Shown here in pieces: positions 42,953 to 51,520 of a DNA stretch of 64,000 bases. Under the pieces are notes generated by a model. That model searched no databases. It was not told the DNA's origin and worked only from the letters and a program-made list of their open reading frames with translations. The stretch is from Pseudomonas bubulae (GTDB lineage Bacteria; Pseudomonadota; Gammaproteobacteria; Pseudomonadales; Pseudomonadaceae), in assembly GCF_900618535.1 (NCBI RefSeq), contig NZ_UYJA01000006.1, forward strand, positions 186,001 through 250,000, given 5' to 3'. Each line of letters begins with the position of its first letter. Within the stretch, counting starts at the first letter, position 1. Position numbers and translations under genes: made by a program.

Positions 42953-43642
42953 TCAACTGCAGGCTTTGAGGTTGACCGGGCCGACGAATTCGTTGCCACG
43001 GCCCATCACGCAGGCTACCGCCTGATTGCGCTGGCGCTCCCAGGCTTGAACCGGGTAGGTTTTGTTCCAGGCTTCGTAAAGCTGGCGGTCCTGCCTGGAC
43101 AGACGCAAGTTGTATTGCTTGCTCATGTAAAAGTAGGTGCGCGCGATCATCCCGCGAATGGAGGGGCGGGGCATGACCTTTTTTGATTTGAAATCGACTT
43201 GTGTCAGGCACGAACCATATTGGCCTTTTTGCTCGGGCAACCAGCCAAAACTGAAATTGCTGCGGTCCCCGTTGACCTCGCCGATGCTGGGTACCAGGTT
43301 GTGCAAGTCGGCTTCAGCAACTTTGAACACCGGGTCGTTGCGAGTGCAGTTTTTTCGCCCGCCACTTTGCCAGCATTGGCGCTGATGGCCGATCTGCCAG
43401 GCGGGAACGATATGTTCCCACTCGATGCGTGCGGCACGGTTGGCATTTTTGCGCGGGATATAACCGCAGGCTTTCAGGTCGACGCGGTTGCCGGTGTATT
43501 TGCAACCGCAGTAGAACTCGGTGGACTGCGGCGCGTAGAGCTTCCAGGCAACCTTCTTGGCTTCGCTGAAGGTATTCGGGGCCGCGGCCTGTGCGCTTGC
43601 AACGGTGAAAAGACCGAGCAGTACCAGTAAACAAACCCTCAT
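42953..43642 (-). CDS. endA: Endonuclease I, secreted nuclease
   Basis: A 229-residue EndA/Dns nuclease with a signal peptide (cleavage after about A20, AQA/AP). The active site is in RIEWEHIVPAW with a second metal-binding block DLHNLVPSIGEVNGDRSN. Eight or so cysteines should form disulfides in the periplasm or outside. It degrades double-stranded DNA for nutrient use or barrier function. Starts at ATG 43642 by family fit, four bases after the DUF1654 stop. Confidence 0.92.
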   Translation of the reverse strand: MRVCLLVLLGLFTVASAQAAAPNTFSEAKKVAWKLYAPQSTEFYCGCKYTGNRVDLKACGYIPRKNANRAARIEWEHIVPAWQIGHQRQCWQSGGRKNCTRNDPVFKVAEADLHNLVPSIGEVNGDRSNFSFGWLPEQKGQYGSCLTQVDFKSKKVMPRPSIRGMIARTYFYMSKQYNLRLSRQDRQLYEAWNKTYPVQAWERQRNQAVACVMGRGNEFVGPVNLKACS

Positions 43643-43646
43643 TGAC

Positions 43647-43898
43647 TCAGTCTTCCTCAAGCACGGTCCAGAAAACATTCACGCCGCCATCATCGCGGTG
43701 GGCGACAGTGACGTTATCGTTTTCAGAAATTTCTTCCAGCAGGCGTTCCCAGAACTCAGGGTTATCGCCTTCGAGTCGCTCAAGCACCGCCATTTTGTCT
43801 TTTTGAGCTTTTGGCGAGCTGATGATTTTTTGTATACGTGTGCCGAAAATTTCATAGGGGCTTGGCGGAGTCGGCTCTTTTGCTGCTTTTTTAGCCAT
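43647..43898 (-). CDS. DUF1654 protein
   Basis: An 83-residue protein, MAKKAAKEPTPPSPYEIFG onwards, with the DUF1654 block ISSPKAQKDKMAVLERLEGD and EENDNVTVAHRDDGG-type ending. The family is largely confined to Pseudomonas and its phages and function is unknown. It starts at ATG 43898 with AAGGA upstream and is followed by endA. Confidence 0.85.
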   Translation of the reverse strand: MAKKAAKEPTPPSPYEIFGTRIQKIISSPKAQKDKMAVLERLEGDNPEFWERLLEEISENDNVTVAHRDDGGVNVFWTVLEED

Positions 43899-44007
43899 GA
43901 TGCAATCCTTGGTGTGCTGTATACGCATACAGTATTTAACTGCGCCACATTTGGCAACTGTTTGGTGCAACTGCCGGTTGTGCCGCAGCTTTTGTCCGAC
44001 CAATAAA

Positions 44008-44037
44008 AAGGCCGCCTCCCACAGGGGAGGCGGCCTT
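44008..44037 (-). terminator. Terminator of ansB
   Basis: Perfect 13-bp stem, 44008-44020 with 44025-44037, ACAG loop, and on the minus strand a following TTTTTATT. It lies 34 bp after the ansB stop. Confidence 0.9.
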
Positions 44038-44071
44038 GCTTATTCAGCGCGCCAAGGCGTCAAGCAAGCAC

Positions 44072-45151
44072 TCAGTATTCCCAGAAGATGCGCTGCAGCT
44101 CTTTGCTGTCCTGGGTCTTGGTCAGGGCGACCATGGCCAGGATGCGGGCTTTCTGCGGGTTCAGGTCATGGGCAACAACCCAGTCGTTTTTGTCGTCAGG
44201 CTGTTCTGCGTTACGCAGTACGAAACCGCCGCTGTTTACGTGGGAAGAACGAATGATTTGTACGCCATCCTTACGCAGGGCTTGCAAGGTCGGCACCACG
44301 CTGGAGGACACTGAACCGTTGCCGGTACCCGCGTGGATGATGGCTTTGGCACCGGATTGGGCCAGCGCTTTATAGGCGGTGTCGTCCACATTGCCGTAGG
44401 AGTAGGCGATGCCAACGTTTGGCAGGCTCTTGATGTTCTTGATGTCGAACTCGGAGTCCATGGTGTGGCGCTTGGCTGGCAAGCGGAACCAGTAGGACTT
44501 GCCTTCAACGACCATGCCCAGCGGACCCCACGGGCTTTTGAAGGCTTCGGTCTTGATGTTGATCATTTTGCTGACATCACGGCCCGACTGGATTTCGTCG
44601 TTCATGGTGACCAGCACGCCTTTGCCGCGCGCATCTTTGCTGCCGGCAACGGCAACGGCGTTGTACAGGTTCAGCATGCCGTCAGCCGACATGGCGGTGC
44701 CCGGACGCATGGAGCCGACCACCACGATGGGCTTGTCGGTTTTTTCGACCAGGTTCAGGAAATAGGCGGTTTCTTCGAGGGTGTCGGTACCGTGGGTGAT
44801 AACGATGCCATCAACGTCGTTGCTGTCAGCCAGTTCGGCGACCCGGCGGCCCAATTGCAGCAGGTTTTCGTTAGTGATGCTCTCGGATGCTATTTGCATC
44901 ACTTGCTCGCCACGCACATTGGCCAGTTGGCTTAGCTCGGGGACGCCGGCGATCAATTTGTCGATACCGACTTTAGCGGCCGTGTAAGTGGCGCTGTTGG
45001 CAGCGCTGGCACCTGCACCGGCGATAGTGCCGCCAGTGGCGAGGATGATGACGTTGGGCTTGGTGACAGCCTCTTGCGCTTGAGCGGTCGGCAGTGCCAG
45101 CAGCAGGGCCAGTGCGCCCGGAACAAAAGTTTTCAAAACAGCATTTTTCAT
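44072..45151 (-). CDS. ansB: Periplasmic glutaminase-asparaginase
   Basis: A 359-residue type II asparaginase/glutaminase with signal peptide (cleavage after A25, AQA/QE). Active-site residues are T42 in ATGGTIAG and T122-D123 in THGTDTLEE; GSMRPGTAMSADG and the Lys in the later domain also fit. It resembles the Pseudomonas 7A enzyme and hydrolyses Gln and Asn in the periplasm to Glu and Asp. A sigma-54 type promoter and AauR-like sites upstream fit control by acidic amino acids. Start chosen at 45151 for the signal peptide. Confidence 0.95.
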   Translation of the reverse strand: MKNAVLKTFVPGALALLLALPTAQAQEAVTKPNVIILATGGTIAGAGASAANSATYTAAKVGIDKLIAGVPELSQLANVRGEQVMQIASESITNENLLQLGRRVAELADSNDVDGIVITHGTDTLEETAYFLNLVEKTDKPIVVVGSMRPGTAMSADGMLNLYNAVAVAGSKDARGKGVLVTMNDEIQSGRDVSKMINIKTEAFKSPWGPLGMVVEGKSYWFRLPAKRHTMDSEFDIKNIKSLPNVGIAYSYGNVDDTAYKALAQSGAKAIIHAGTGNGSVSSSVVPTLQALRKDGVQIIRSSHVNSGGFVLRNAEQPDDKNDWVVAHDLNPQKARILAMVALTKTQDSKELQRIFWEY

Positions 45152-45238
45152 TGTTTTTTCTCTTATTAGTGAGTATGCCGATGACTGCACACTTTGCTCG
45201 GCATGTGCCATTTATTGACCATGCATAGAGACTGGAAA

Positions 45239-45253
45239 GCACTATTTGTGCCA
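45239..45253 (-). promoter_or_regulatory. Sigma-54 promoter of ansB
   Basis: On the minus strand reads TGGCAC-AAATA-GTGC: -24 GG and -12 GC with exact sigma-54 spacing (consensus TGGCACG-N4-TTGC). About 90 bp upstream of the ansB ATG. Confidence 0.75.
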
Positions 45254-45336
45254 CTAAGCGAAGTTTTTCGGGGAGCACACAACGTATTGATTTATGGGTC
45301 TTTATTTCCACGATCCGCTTTCTGGAAAAGAAACCG

Positions 45337-45381
45337 GACGGTTTTCCGAACAGAAGCGTTTTTTTTGTTCGGAGAGTCGAA
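45337..45381. promoter_or_regulatory. Two AauR-like activator sites upstream of ansB
   Basis: GACGGTTTTCCGAA (45337-45350) and TTCGGAGAGTCGAA (45368-45381) match the palindrome TTCGG-N4-CCGAA with two and one mismatches. I recall that palindrome as the AauR site of P. putida. They lie 85-130 bp upstream of the sigma-54 promoter, as enhancer sites do. Confidence 0.55.
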
Positions 45382-45451
45382 TATCGATGTGTCTGATCGC
45401 GTTTTTTTTCACATTGACAAATAACAGGTGGCTTTCCATAGTGAGGGCCTA

Positions 45452-45463
45452 GCAAACGTTTGC
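45452..45463. promoter_or_regulatory. Operator for RbsR
   Basis: GCAAACGTTTGC is a perfect 12-bp palindrome with the central CG typical of LacI-family operators, 127 bp upstream of rbsB. Binding of RbsR (encoded in the operon) is inferred. Confidence 0.75.
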
Positions 45464-45589
45464 GCCGTTTTCTTGAGTCTGTATTTCTGGCAGTCAGGCA
45501 GGACCTGATGCCAGTCACCCAGCTTTTGGCGCTCAGGCGTGTGCGAGCAGGACGTTGCTCACAATAATCATAAGATCGGAGTTGCCCCC

Positions 45590-46543
45590 ATGAAGCTGCC
45601 ATTTGCTGGACGCCTTCTTGCTGTCGCCATGCTGGCTGCGGCATCCCTTACCCTCCCTGTCGCCAATGCCGATACGCCACAAAAACCCAAAGTCGGCCTG
45701 GTCATGAAGTCCTTGGCAAACGAGTTCTTTGTCACCATGCAAAAGGGTGGCGAGGATTATCAAAAGGCCAATGCCGCCAGTTTCGACCTGATTTCCAACG
45801 GGATCAAAAATGAAACGGACACTGCGGGCCAGATCGACATCATCAATCAGATGATCATCGCCAAGGTCGATGCGCTGGTGATTGCGCCCGCAGACTCCAA
45901 GGCGCTGGTGTCGGCCATCAAAAAGGCCAGTGACCGTGGCATTGTGGTGGTCAATATCGACAACCAGCTCGACCCCCAGGTGCTGAAAAGCAAAGGGCTC
46001 GAAGTACCCTTTGTCGGGCCCAACAACAGGCAGGGGGCTCGTGAGGTCGGCGAGTACCTGGCCACCAGGCTCAAGGCCGGTGATGAGGTCGGGATCATCG
46101 AGGGTGTATCGACCACGACCAATGCGCAAATGCGCACAGCGGGTTTCACGGATGCAATGAACGCTGCCGGGATGAAGATTGTGCCGGTGCAGTCGGGCAA
46201 CTGGGAAATCGACGGTGGCAACAAGGTTGCGGCGGGCATGCTCAGCGAGTATCCGAACCTCAAGGCCATCCTGGCGGGCAATGACAGCATGGCGCTGGGC
46301 GCGGTGTCGGCTATCCGGGCTGCAGGCAAGGTCGGCAAGGTGCAAGTGGTCGGCTATGACAACATCGATGCGATAAAACCCATGCTCAAGGATGGCCGTG
46401 TGCTGGCAACGGCCGATCAGGCTGCCGCCAAACAGGCGGTTTATGGCATCGAAACGGCGCTCAAGCTGGTCAAAAAAGAACCGGTTGAAAACCTCAAGGA
46501 CGGTGTCATCGATACCCCTGTCGAACTGGTCATCAACAAGTAA
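45590..46543 (+). CDS. rbsB: Ribose ABC transporter periplasmic binding protein
   Basis: A 317-residue sugar-binding protein of the RbsB family with a signal peptide (cleavage after about A27, ANA/DT). Ligand-contact features include KSLANEFFVTMQKGGED, ADSKALVSAIKKA, NIDNQLD and GNDSMALGAVSAI. First gene of rbsBACRKD and, with the next two genes, the D-ribose importer. Confidence 0.93.
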   Translation: MKLPFAGRLLAVAMLAAASLTLPVANADTPQKPKVGLVMKSLANEFFVTMQKGGEDYQKANAASFDLISNGIKNETDTAGQIDIINQMIIAKVDALVIAPADSKALVSAIKKASDRGIVVVNIDNQLDPQVLKSKGLEVPFVGPNNRQGAREVGEYLATRLKAGDEVGIIEGVSTTTNAQMRTAGFTDAMNAAGMKIVPVQSGNWEIDGGNKVAAGMLSEYPNLKAILAGNDSMALGAVSAIRAAGKVGKVQVVGYDNIDAIKPMLKDGRVLATADQAAAKQAVYGIETALKLVKKEPVENLKDGVIDTPVELVINK

Positions 46544-46598
46544 TCCCACTCGCTGTCGCAGGCACTTGCCCGGTCGGGCAGGTGCCCGGAGAAATGTC

Positions 46599-48155
46599 AT
46601 GTCTGCTCCTGATGCCAGCGTGGTCCTCACGGTCAGCGGGATTGGTAAAACCTACACTCAGCAGCCGGTACTGGCTGCTATCGAGCTGTCGTTGCATCGC
46701 GGCGAAGTTCTGGCCCTGACGGGTGAGAATGGCGCTGGCAAAAGCACACTATCGAAGATCATGGGTGGCCTGGAGGTGCCGACTCTCGGGCACATGCAAT
46801 TCAATGGCCAGGCCTATGCCCCGGGCAGTCGTGCGCAGGCCGAGCAATTGGGTGTGCGCATGGTCATGCAGGAACTGAACCTGCTGCCCACGCTGACGGT
46901 GGCGGAAAACCTGTTTCTGGACAAATTGCCCGGCCACCTGGGCTGGATCAGCCGCAAGCAGTTGCGCAAAGCGGCCATTGAGGCCATGAGCCAGGTGGGT
47001 CTGGAGGCGATTGACCCGGACACCCTGGTCGGGGAGCTGGGCATTGGCCATCAGCAGATGGTCGAGATTGCGCGCAACCTGATCGGCGATTGCCATGTGC
47101 TCATCCTCGATGAGCCCACGGCCATGCTCACCGCCCGTGAAGTTGAAATGCTTTTTGTGCAAATCGAACGGCTGCAGGCCCGTGGCGTGGCGATTGTGTA
47201 TATCTCCCATCGACTTGAAGAGCTGGCACAGGTGGCGCAGCGGATTGCCGTACTGCGCGACGGTTGCCTGGTGTGCGTCGAGCCCATTGCCGATTACAAC
47301 AGCGAGCAACTGGTCAACTTGATGGTGGGCCGCGAGTTGGGTGACCAGCTGGATTTGGGCGAACGTAGCTTGGGTGAAACGGCACTTGAAGTCTGTGGTA
47401 TCAGCCGCTCGGACAAGGTACGAGATGTATCGTTTAAAGTCAGAAAAGGCGAGATTTTCGGGATTTCCGGACTGATCGGGGCAGGGCGCACCGAACTGCT
47501 GCGACTGATCTATGGTGCCGATGTGGCCGACAGCGGCACGGTTGCAGTGGGTACTCCTGTGCAGGTAGTGACCATCCATTCGCCGGCAGATGCTGTCCGG
47601 CAGGGCATCGCACTGATTACCGAGGACCGCAAGGGTGAAGGCTTGCTGCTGACCCAGTCGATCAGTGCCAACATCGGCCTGGGCAATATGGATCGGATTT
47701 CAAGCAGTGGCTTGGTCAACCGGGAGCAGGAGGCCGCATTGGCCCGGCGTCAGATAGACGCCATGGGCATCCGCAGCAGCGGCCCGGAACAAGTGGTGTC
47801 GCAACTGTCCGGTGGCAACCAGCAGAAGGTCGTCATTGGCCGCTGGCTGGAGCGCGACTGTTCGGTTCTGCTGTTCGATGAGCCTACGCGCGGTATCGAT
47901 ATTGGCGCCAAGTTCGATATTTACCGGCTGCTGGGCGAGCTGACGCGCAAGGGCAAGGCGCTGGTGGTGGTGTCGAGCGATCTTCGCGAGTTGATGCTGA
48001 TTTGTGACCGCATTGGCGTGCTGTCTGCGGGCCGGCTGATCGATACCTTTGAACGTGACAGCTGGAGTCAGGAACAGTTACTGGCGGCAGCTTTTGCCGG
48101 TTATCAAAAACGAGATGCGTTGCTTGCTGAAGCCACGCCAAAGGAAGCCTCATGA
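46599..48155 (+). CDS. rbsA: Ribose ABC transporter ATPase
   Basis: A 518-residue protein with two nucleotide-binding halves. The first has Walker A GENGAGKS (residues 43-50) and LILDEPTAML. The second has the degenerate Walker A GLIGAGRTE typical of RbsA, signature LSGGNQQKV and LLFDEPTRGID. Longer upstream frames overlap rbsB and are shadows; ATG 46599 has a GGAGAAATGTC leader. It couples to rbsC by ATGA. Confidence 0.95.
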   Translation: MSAPDASVVLTVSGIGKTYTQQPVLAAIELSLHRGEVLALTGENGAGKSTLSKIMGGLEVPTLGHMQFNGQAYAPGSRAQAEQLGVRMVMQELNLLPTLTVAENLFLDKLPGHLGWISRKQLRKAAIEAMSQVGLEAIDPDTLVGELGIGHQQMVEIARNLIGDCHVLILDEPTAMLTAREVEMLFVQIERLQARGVAIVYISHRLEELAQVAQRIAVLRDGCLVCVEPIADYNSEQLVNLMVGRELGDQLDLGERSLGETALEVCGISRSDKVRDVSFKVRKGEIFGISGLIGAGRTELLRLIYGADVADSGTVAVGTPVQVVTIHSPADAVRQGIALITEDRKGEGLLLTQSISANIGLGNMDRISSSGLVNREQEAALARRQIDAMGIRSSGPEQVVSQLSGGNQQKVVIGRWLERDCSVLLFDEPTRGIDIGAKFDIYRLLGELTRKGKALVVVSSDLRELMLICDRIGVLSAGRLIDTFERDSWSQEQLLAAAFAGYQKRDALLAEATPKEAS

Positions 48156-49129
48156 ACCCTACCCGCGTGCCGCATAAAAGTGCACATAACTACTACGGAA
48201 TGGGCACCTACCTCGGGTTGGCGGGCGCCTTGCTGGCCATGATCATTCTGTTTTCCAGCCTGAGTGAACATTTTTTCTCCTATGACACGCTCAGTACGCT
48301 GGCCAACCAGATCCCCGACTTGATGGTGTTGTCGGTCGGCATGACCTTTGTGCTGATCATCGGCGGCATCGACCTGTCGGTCGGCTCGGTGTTGGCCCTG
48401 GCAGCGTCGGCGGTCAGTGTTGCGATTCTGGGCTGGGGCTGGAGTGTATTGCCTGCCGCTTTGCTGGGCATGGGCTGTGCGGCCCTGGCGGGCACCCTTA
48501 CGGGGTCGATCACGGTGGCCTGGAAAATCCCGTCTTTTATTGTCTCGCTGGGGGTGCTGGAAATGGCCCGGGGCGGGGCCTACCAGCTTACAGGATCGCG
48601 CACGGCGTATATCGGCGACGCGTTCGCCTGGCTTGCCAATCCGGTTGCCTTTGGCATCTCGCCCGCGTTCATTATTGCGTTGCTGATTATTGTCATCGCC
48701 CAGGCGGTGCTGACGCGCACGGTGTTTGGGCGCTATCTGATTGGCATTGGCACCAACGAAGAAGCCGTGCGCCTGGCCGGTATCAATCCAAAGCCCTACA
48801 AGATTTTGGTCTTTAGCCTGATGGGGTTGTTGGCAGGAGTGGCGGCGCTGTTTCAGATATCCCGCCTCGAGGCGGCAGACCCCAATGCCGGTTCGGGCCT
48901 TGAACTGCAGGTGATTGCGGCCGTGGTGATCGGTGGCACGAGCTTGATGGGCGGGCGCGGTTCGGTGATCAGTACGTTTTTTGGTGTGCTGATTATTTCA
49001 GTATTGGCCGCAGGGCTGGCTCAAATCGGCGCGACGGAACCCACCAAGCGTATTATTACCGGTGCTGTCATTGTGATAGCAGTGGTATTGGACACTTACC
49101 GCAGTCAACGCGCACAGCGACGGAATTGA
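48152..49129 (+). CDS. rbsC: Ribose ABC transporter permease
   Basis: A 325-residue permease with about ten hydrophobic segments and the RbsC-type blocks VLIIGGIDLSVGSVLALA (about 67-84) and RTVFGRYLIGIGTNEEAVRLAGI, the ATPase-coupling loop. LQVIAAVVIGGTSLMGGRGSV near residue 260 is also characteristic. Cytoplasmic membrane; forms the channel with RbsA. Confidence 0.95.
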   Translation: MNPTRVPHKSAHNYYGMGTYLGLAGALLAMIILFSSLSEHFFSYDTLSTLANQIPDLMVLSVGMTFVLIIGGIDLSVGSVLALAASAVSVAILGWGWSVLPAALLGMGCAALAGTLTGSITVAWKIPSFIVSLGVLEMARGGAYQLTGSRTAYIGDAFAWLANPVAFGISPAFIIALLIIVIAQAVLTRTVFGRYLIGIGTNEEAVRLAGINPKPYKILVFSLMGLLAGVAALFQISRLEAADPNAGSGLELQVIAAVVIGGTSLMGGRGSVISTFFGVLIISVLAAGLAQIGATEPTKRIITGAVIVIAVVLDTYRSQRAQRRN

Positions 49130-49132
49130 GCA

Positions 49133-50167
49133 ATGGCAACGATTAAAGATGTCGCGGCAATGGCAGGCATTTCGTACACGACGGTTTCTCATGTTTTGAA
49201 TAAAACCCGCCCTGTCAGTGAACCTGTGCGCTTGAAGGTTGAGCAAGCCATTGCACACCTGGAGTATGTACCCAGCGCGGTAGCACGCTCGCTCAAGGCC
49301 AAGACCACAGCGACCATCGGCCTGCTGGTGGCCAATAGCCTGAACCCGTACTTTGCCGAGTTGGCGCGAGGTATCGAGGATTACTGTGAGCGCAACAATT
49401 ACTGCGTGATCCTGTGCAACTGTGATGATGACCCGGTCAAGCAGCGCAATTACCTGCGGGTGCTGCTGGAAAAGCGTGTGGACGGGCTGGTGGTCGCTTC
49501 GTCCACAGGCGACCTGGGGATGGCCAGCGGGTTGGTCGGCGTACGCACGCCGATGGTGATTGTCGATCGCAGCTTTGAGGGGGTTGAGGCTGACCTGGTG
49601 TGCATCGACCACGAACTGGGGGCTTATCTGGCTACGCGGCATTTGCTCGATCTGGGGCATCGTGCCATTGCCTGCATTGGCGGGCCCGCCGCCACCCGTG
49701 TCGCGCAGTTGCGTATGGCCGGGTATCGGCGTGCGCTGCTGGAGGCGGGTATAACGCCTCAGGGGCAGTGGATGGTCGAGAGTGACTTCAGCAGTGTCGG
49801 GGGCTACAACGCGGCGGTCGGCTTGCTGCAGCACAACCCGCCCTCGGCCATTTTTGCCTGCAACGACATGATGGGCATCGGCGTATTGCGAGCGGCGGCC
49901 GAGCGCAATATTCGGGTACCCCAGCAGTTGTCGGTGATTGGTTTTGATGATGTACAGATGAGCCGTTATGTCTATCCGTCGCTGACAACTGTCGGGCAGT
50001 CGATCCTGCAATTGGGCGAGATCGCTGCCCAGTTATTGTTGCGCCGCATTGCCGTACCCGGGCGGGCGGTGGAGCAGCGGATCGTCAAACCCGACATTGT
50101 GCTGCGCGAGTCCACCCGGGCTTATGCGCAAGCACCGTTGAAATCCCCCCCTACAATCACTGGATGA
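49133..50167 (+). CDS. rbsR: Ribose operon repressor, LacI family
   Basis: A 344-residue LacI-family repressor. HTH at residues 1-25 (ATIKDVAAMAGISYTTVSHVLN), hinge helix near 50-58 and a periplasmic-binding-like effector domain. Located inside the operon between rbsC and rbsK, it should respond to ribose and act on the palindrome before rbsB. Its HTH resembles E. coli RbsR. Confidence 0.92.
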   Translation: MATIKDVAAMAGISYTTVSHVLNKTRPVSEPVRLKVEQAIAHLEYVPSAVARSLKAKTTATIGLLVANSLNPYFAELARGIEDYCERNNYCVILCNCDDDPVKQRNYLRVLLEKRVDGLVVASSTGDLGMASGLVGVRTPMVIVDRSFEGVEADLVCIDHELGAYLATRHLLDLGHRAIACIGGPAATRVAQLRMAGYRRALLEAGITPQGQWMVESDFSSVGGYNAAVGLLQHNPPSAIFACNDMMGIGVLRAAAERNIRVPQQLSVIGFDDVQMSRYVYPSLTTVGQSILQLGEIAAQLLLRRIAVPGRAVEQRIVKPDIVLRESTRAYAQAPLKSPPTITG

Positions 50168-50177
50168 GTGTCGATAC

Positions 50178-51098
50178 ATGCAAGCGAATGTTGTGGTTGC
50201 AGGCAGTCTGAATATGGATCTGGTCACGCGTACCGAGAGATTGCCGCGCCCGGGGGAAACGGTGTTCGGGCAATCCTTTACCACCGTGCACGGTGGCAAG
50301 GGCGCGAACCAGGCGGTAGCAGCGTCGCGCCTGGGGGCCCGGGTGGCAATGCTCGGCTGTGTCGGCGGTGACGCCTATGGCGTGCAGTTGCGCGACGGCT
50401 TGCTGGCTGACCGGGTTGATTGTGTGGCAGTGCGCACCGTGCCTGACTGTGCCAGCGGCGTGGCCCTTATCACGGTGGATGCCTGCAGCCAGAACACCAT
50501 TGTGGTGGTGCCGGGTGCCAATGGCTGCCTGGCCGCGGAAGATATCCGCGCCTTTGATCACGTCTTGCAAGGTGCGCAAGTGCTTGTTTGCCAGCTTGAA
50601 GTGCCGATGGAAACAGTCGGATGCGTGCTGGCGCGTGGACGTGAACTGGGCAAAGTGGTGATCCTCAATCCCGCCCCGGTCAGTGCTCCGTTGCCGGGGC
50701 ACTGGTATGGCGCCATCGACTACCTGATCCCGAATGAGAGCGAGGCCTGGGCGCTTAGCGGTGTGCCGGTTGATTCCCTTGAGTCGGCCGGGCGGGCTGC
50801 CCGGCGGTTGGTCGAGCTGGGCGCGGGCAAGGTGATTGTCACCCTGGGCGCGCTGGGGGCCTTGTTTGTCAGTGCCCACCGAGTGATGCACTTTACTGCG
50901 CCCAAGGTCGAGGCGGTGGATGCCACGGCGGCGGGCGATACCTTTGTCGGCGGCTTCTCTGCCGCGCTGGCGGCGGGTATGGAAGAGGACGACGCGATAC
51001 GCTTTGCGCAGGTCGCCGCCGCGTTATCGGTCACTCGGGCGGGGGCTCAGCCTTCGATTCCATTGTTGCGTGATGTTCAGGGCTTTAAAGCACCATGA
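50178..51098 (+). CDS. rbsK: Ribokinase
   Basis: A 306-residue PfkB-fold ribokinase. N-terminal signature GGKGANQAVAASRLG and C-terminal ATP motif DATAAGDTFVGGF with the catalytic Asp. It phosphorylates D-ribose at O5 in the cytoplasm. Its end overlaps rbsD by 4 bp. Confidence 0.95.
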   Translation: MQANVVVAGSLNMDLVTRTERLPRPGETVFGQSFTTVHGGKGANQAVAASRLGARVAMLGCVGGDAYGVQLRDGLLADRVDCVAVRTVPDCASGVALITVDACSQNTIVVVPGANGCLAAEDIRAFDHVLQGAQVLVCQLEVPMETVGCVLARGRELGKVVILNPAPVSAPLPGHWYGAIDYLIPNESEAWALSGVPVDSLESAGRAARRLVELGAGKVIVTLGALGALFVSAHRVMHFTAPKVEAVDATAAGDTFVGGFSAALAAGMEEDDAIRFAQVAAALSVTRAGAQPSIPLLRDVQGFKAP

Positions 51099-51499
51099 AA
51101 AAAACACCGCTGCTGAATATCGCCTTGTCGCGGCTGGTTGCCTCGCTGGGGCATGGCGACATCGTGGTGATTGCCGATGCCGGTTTGCCGGTGCCCAAGG
51201 GCATCGAACTGATTGATCTGGCCCTGACTCAAGGCGTGCCTGATGTTGCCAGCACGTTGCGCGCCCTGCTCAGTGAGATGCAGGTGCAAAGCCATGTGCT
51301 CGCCACTGAGTTGTTGCAGGCGCCATGCCCGGCGCTGTCATGTATCGACGAATATGCAGGCAAGGGGGAGTTGGGCTCAAGGAGCCTGCTCACCCATAAT
51401 GCTTTCAAGGAACTATGCCTGCAGGCAAAGGTGATTGTTCGTACTGGAGAGTGTCGCCCGTACTGCAATATTGCCTTGGTCTCTGGCGTGACTTTTTAG
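51095..51499 (+). CDS. rbsD: D-ribose pyranase
   Basis: A 134-residue RbsD protein. It starts MKKTPLLNIALSRLVASLGHGD with the catalytic His (H20) and the conserved DAGLPVP; the C-terminal end RTGECRPYCNIALVSGV is also typical. It interconverts beta-pyranose and furanose forms of ribose so that the kinase receives its substrate. Confidence 0.95.
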   Translation: MKKTPLLNIALSRLVASLGHGDIVVIADAGLPVPKGIELIDLALTQGVPDVASTLRALLSEMQVQSHVLATELLQAPCPALSCIDEYAGKGELGSRSLLTHNAFKELCLQAKVIVRTGECRPYCNIALVSGVTF

Positions 51500-51520
51500 A
51501 CAAATAACCAGGGAGTTGTG

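Larger units (their letters stand above)
45152..45589. other. Divergent control region between ansB and rbsB
   Basis: 438 bp without a gene. It contains the ansB sigma-54 promoter and two AauR-like sites (minus strand) and a LacI-type operator in front of rbsB. Confidence 0.7.
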
